Positions 17,252 through 18,801 of a DNA stretch of 18,801 bases are shown here, piece after piece. The position numbers and the translations under genes were made by a program. Under the pieces are notes generated by a model. That model made no database searches and was not told the DNA's origin. It saw only the letters and a list, made by a program, of their open reading frames with translations. Each line of letters opens with the position of its first letter. Position 1 is the stretch's first letter. Origin of the DNA: CAXOVX01 sp964213345 (GTDB lineage: Bacteria > Pseudomonadota > Alphaproteobacteria > Rickettsiales > Midichloriaceae); contig CAXOVX010000053.1 in the NCBI GenBank assembly GCA_964213345.1, positions 1 to 18,801 of the forward strand, written 5' to 3'.

Positions 17252-18103
17252 ATGGAAGACAAAATAGATACGGTTAAAAAGTTTATATCGTCATTTTCTA
17301 GGCGAAAAAGCAGGGGTTTTACAAAATGCGAACATCATTTGATAGAGACCGTCTTGCCACGTTGCTTGTTGGACATTTCAAATCCAGAAAAAACCCTGTG
17401 GCCACAAATACCTCTTTACGCAAAGTGCTACCTAGAGATTGGGTTTGGGAGCGGAGAGCATTTAGCGGAATTGGCTAGTGCAGATCCTTTTAATATATTT
17501 ATAGGGTGTGAACCATTTTTGAATGGAGTTGCGCAATTATTGGTAAAGATTGAAAAATTGAATTTGAACAATATCTTAATTTGGATTGATGATGCCAGAT
17601 ATCTCATAGAAAAGCTGCCAGATCACTGTATAGATCGTATATACGTACTTTTCCCAGATCCCTGGCCTAAAAGGAAACATGTCAAGCGTAAGCTTATCAA
17701 TAGAGAAAGTCTAGAATTATTAGGCACAAAAATAAAAATAGACGGTGAACTGATTCTTGCTACTGATTGCCTTAAGTATGCAAAACATATACACAACATT
17801 TTCAATAGGCTTTTTTCAAAATTTACCTATGTTGGTGAGATGCAGGGAGTAGATGTAGCGTGGCACCACGATATCTTAGATATACACGGAGATTCGAGCA
17901 TTGGGGTGATGCAGCAGTCTATAGCAGAGGCAGAGTATCGAAATAAGTCTAATGCAAATCACCAGTGGATGGTATTGTATGAAAAGATCTTGAACGCTGA
18001 TGAAGCCGAGAACAAAAAGATCTACACGCGGTATGCTATAAAAGCAATACAGGAAAATAAACCCATACACCACTTCAGTGCTACCTTGCAAACCTTGTCA
18101 TAA
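17252..18103 (+). CDS. trmB: tRNA (guanine-N7)-methyltransferase TrmB
   Basis: Methylates G46 in the tRNA variable loop using S-adenosylmethionine. The SAM-binding motif LEIGFGSGEHL (61-71), the acidic motif near GCEPF (85-89) and FPDPWPKRKHVKRK (134-147) are present. D136, H143, R146, D172 (ATD) and T259 match residues known to matter in E. coli TrmB (D144, H151, R154, D180, T217) by spacing or motif. The C-terminal TxxE motif reads TRYA, so the expected Glu is A262. At 283 residues it is longer than most relatives: about 45 extra polar residues (roughly 211-256, with many Gln, Glu and Asn) separate the AWHHDILDI strand region from the TRYA motif. It follows cysS by 6 bp. Confidence 0.93.
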   Translation: MEDKIDTVKKFISSFSRRKSRGFTKCEHHLIETVLPRCLLDISNPEKTLWPQIPLYAKCYLEIGFGSGEHLAELASADPFNIFIGCEPFLNGVAQLLVKIEKLNLNNILIWIDDARYLIEKLPDHCIDRIYVLFPDPWPKRKHVKRKLINRESLELLGTKIKIDGELILATDCLKYAKHIHNIFNRLFSKFTYVGEMQGVDVAWHHDILDIHGDSSIGVMQQSIAEAEYRNKSNANHQWMVLYEKILNADEAENKKIYTRYAIKAIQENKPIHHFSATLQTLS

Positions 18104-18122
18104 TCCACAGGACATTTTTTAC

Positions 18123-18332
18123 CTAATCGTTCTCTTTAATATTTAAATCTAAAATTGAATTTGGTATGGAAAAAGCATCAGCTTGCATCCGCATCAATGA
18201 ATATACTTGATAATAGCATGGCTACTCCTTTACTCTCTGTTGAGTTTAGATAAGCTTCTTTTGCACTTAATGCATCTTCTTTAAGATACTCTATAATTTG
18301 TTTGATATAGTTTTCAGTGTAGTTTTTTCCAT
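18123..18332 (-). pseudogene. Small frameshifted gene, unknown product
   Basis: On the minus strand, GAGG (18343-18340) sits 7 nt before an ATG at 18332-18330, the best ribosome site in the window. The ATG frame stops after 13 codons. Directly after ATGG is a run of six A. One more A would give MEKNYTENYIKQIIEYLKED and continue through ALSAKEAYLNSTESKGVAML to a TGA at 18180-18178. After that the original frame is open again, with ADAFSIPNSILDLNIKEND, and ends at TAG 18125-18123. The two frame changes cancel, so the ancestral protein was probably about 69 residues. It could be a decayed gene or one rescued by slippage on the A run. I do not recognise the protein. Confidence 0.5.
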
Positions 18333-18353
18333 TTATTTACCTCATCTTGTTTT

Positions 18354-18497
18354 TTAAATTCCTTCAAGAATAGCCTTTTGTTCTTGCTGTCTTGCTATAT
18401 CTTTTGGCCATCTTTTCATCAAAGATCCTTTTCTTTCTGGATGAAAATTTTCCCAACCAGGATTATGCTTCTCATACTTGTTTCTTGCTGGTAAATA
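18354..18497 (-). pseudogene. Startless reading frame after flgH, C-terminal remnant
   Basis: After a TGA at 18500-18498 the minus strand has 47 open codons: YLPARNKYEKHNPGWENFHP, then ERKGSLMKRWPKDIARQQEQ and KAILEGI before TAA at 18356-18354. The residue mix (Trp, His, Pro, Gly and balanced charges) is that of real protein rather than random AT-rich DNA. It has no start codon other than an internal ATG that leaves 21 residues. It ends 11 bp before the ribosome site of the next small gene, as in an operon. It is probably the end of a truncated gene; I recognise no family. Confidence 0.4.
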
Positions 18498-18521
18498 TCA
18501 GAGCAAAACAATTTTTTTGCA

Positions 18522-18801
18522 CTAAAATGGAGACACTATGTCAACCACCTGTTTGCCGTAAGGATCCTGCTGATAGCCAGATATGTGACCACGACCTCCA
18601 TATGACACTCTAGCTTCCGCAATTTGCGCCAATTTTATTGTATTATCATTGGATATATCTTCTGGACGTGCTATGCCTTCTATAGTAATTTCTCTTACTT
18701 CATAATTTACACGTACTTCTTGTGTACCTTTTATAACAAAATTACCACTAGGCAAAACCTTTATAATTGTTGCTGCTATCGTCGTATTCACCTGCTCTTT
18801 A
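18522..18801 (-). CDS. flgH: Flagellar L-ring protein FlgH (partial, C-terminal)
   Basis: The last 92 residues of FlgH, the outer-membrane L-ring lipoprotein around the flagellar rod. The frame is open to the window edge, so the N-terminus with its signal peptide and lipobox lies outside. A GTG codon at 18791 is internal, because the upstream codons (KEQ) remain open. Family marks include the strand pattern IAATIIKVLPSGNFVIKGTQ, EVRVNYEVREITIEGIARPE, DISNDNTIKLAQIAEARVSY and the ending GGRGHISGYQQDPYGKQVVD followed by IVSPF and the stop. This matches alphaproteobacterial FlgH well. Its reading frame is intact here, with no sign of decay, which contrasts with the broken frames just downstream. 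Confidence 0.92.
   Translation of the reverse strand, partial: KEQVNTTIAATIIKVLPSGNFVIKGTQEVRVNYEVREITIEGIARPEDISNDNTIKLAQIAEARVSYGGRGHISGYQQDPYGKQVVDIVSPF

Larger units (their letters stand above)
18104..18521. other. 418-bp gap between trmB and flgH holding broken reading frames
   Basis: The genes on either side converge. No intact gene of normal size lies in the gap. Its minus strand carries two coding-like stretches downstream of flgH (listed separately), one without a start codon and one with two frame changes. I see no clear terminator hairpin for either trmB or flgH. Confidence 0.5.

Noticed and set aside
1..18801. CRISPR array, prophage block or rRNA/tRNA genes
   Set aside because: No regularly spaced direct repeats with unique spacers, no recognisable phage structural genes and no tRNA-like folds were seen in the gaps between genes.

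Overview
The window is AT-rich and carries alphaproteobacterial housekeeping genes mixed with decayed mobile DNA. The compact genes, mostly without recognisable Shine-Dalgarno sequences, the alphaproteobacterial style of the proteins (for example the UvrA first zinc site and the GyrB length) and a flagellar L-ring gene (flgH) at the right edge suggest a Rickettsiales-type intracellular bacterium that kept flagellar genes. Midichloriaceae, such as a Midichloria-like symbiont, is my best guess. This is inference from sequence style; no search was run.

Layout, left to right. (1) Positions 1-194, minus: the stop-ridden N-terminus of an IS630-type transposase. (2) 314-3224, minus: a protein built of 30-residue helical repeats, 31 bp downstream of a three-domain Xaa-Pro aminopeptidase and probably co-transcribed with it. 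(3) 3225-3486: a divergent intergenic region holding a 123-bp MITE-like element with about 25-bp terminal inverted repeats, plus good promoters facing both ways. (4) 3487-5673, plus: a membrane-anchored S9 serine peptidase. (5) 5674-6196: an intergenic stretch with a degraded DDE transposase C-terminus, frameshifted by a 7-bp tandem duplication. (6) 6197-8509, plus: a secreted pentapeptide-repeat protein and CpoB/YbgF, both for the cell envelope. (7) 8591-15792, plus: recN, gyrB and uvrA (DNA repair and topology). (8) 15857-18103, plus: cysS and trmB, 6 bp apart (translation and tRNA modification). (9) 18104-18801, minus: the C-terminal part of flgH followed by two broken small reading frames of unknown origin.

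Functionally, the core genes are standard: envelope maintenance (CpoB), DNA break and excision repair (RecN, UvrA), supercoiling (GyrB), Cys-tRNA synthesis (CysS), m7G46 tRNA methylation (TrmB) and peptide breakdown (PepP-like and S9 enzymes). The pairing of two peptidases, one able to cut Xaa-Pro bonds, would suit an organism that feeds on host peptides. The less ordinary items are the helical-repeat protein, the exported pentapeptide protein, the MITE-like element whose edge supplies a -10 box, the TrmB with an insertion and a lost TxxE glutamate, and the frameshifted small gene behind flgH.
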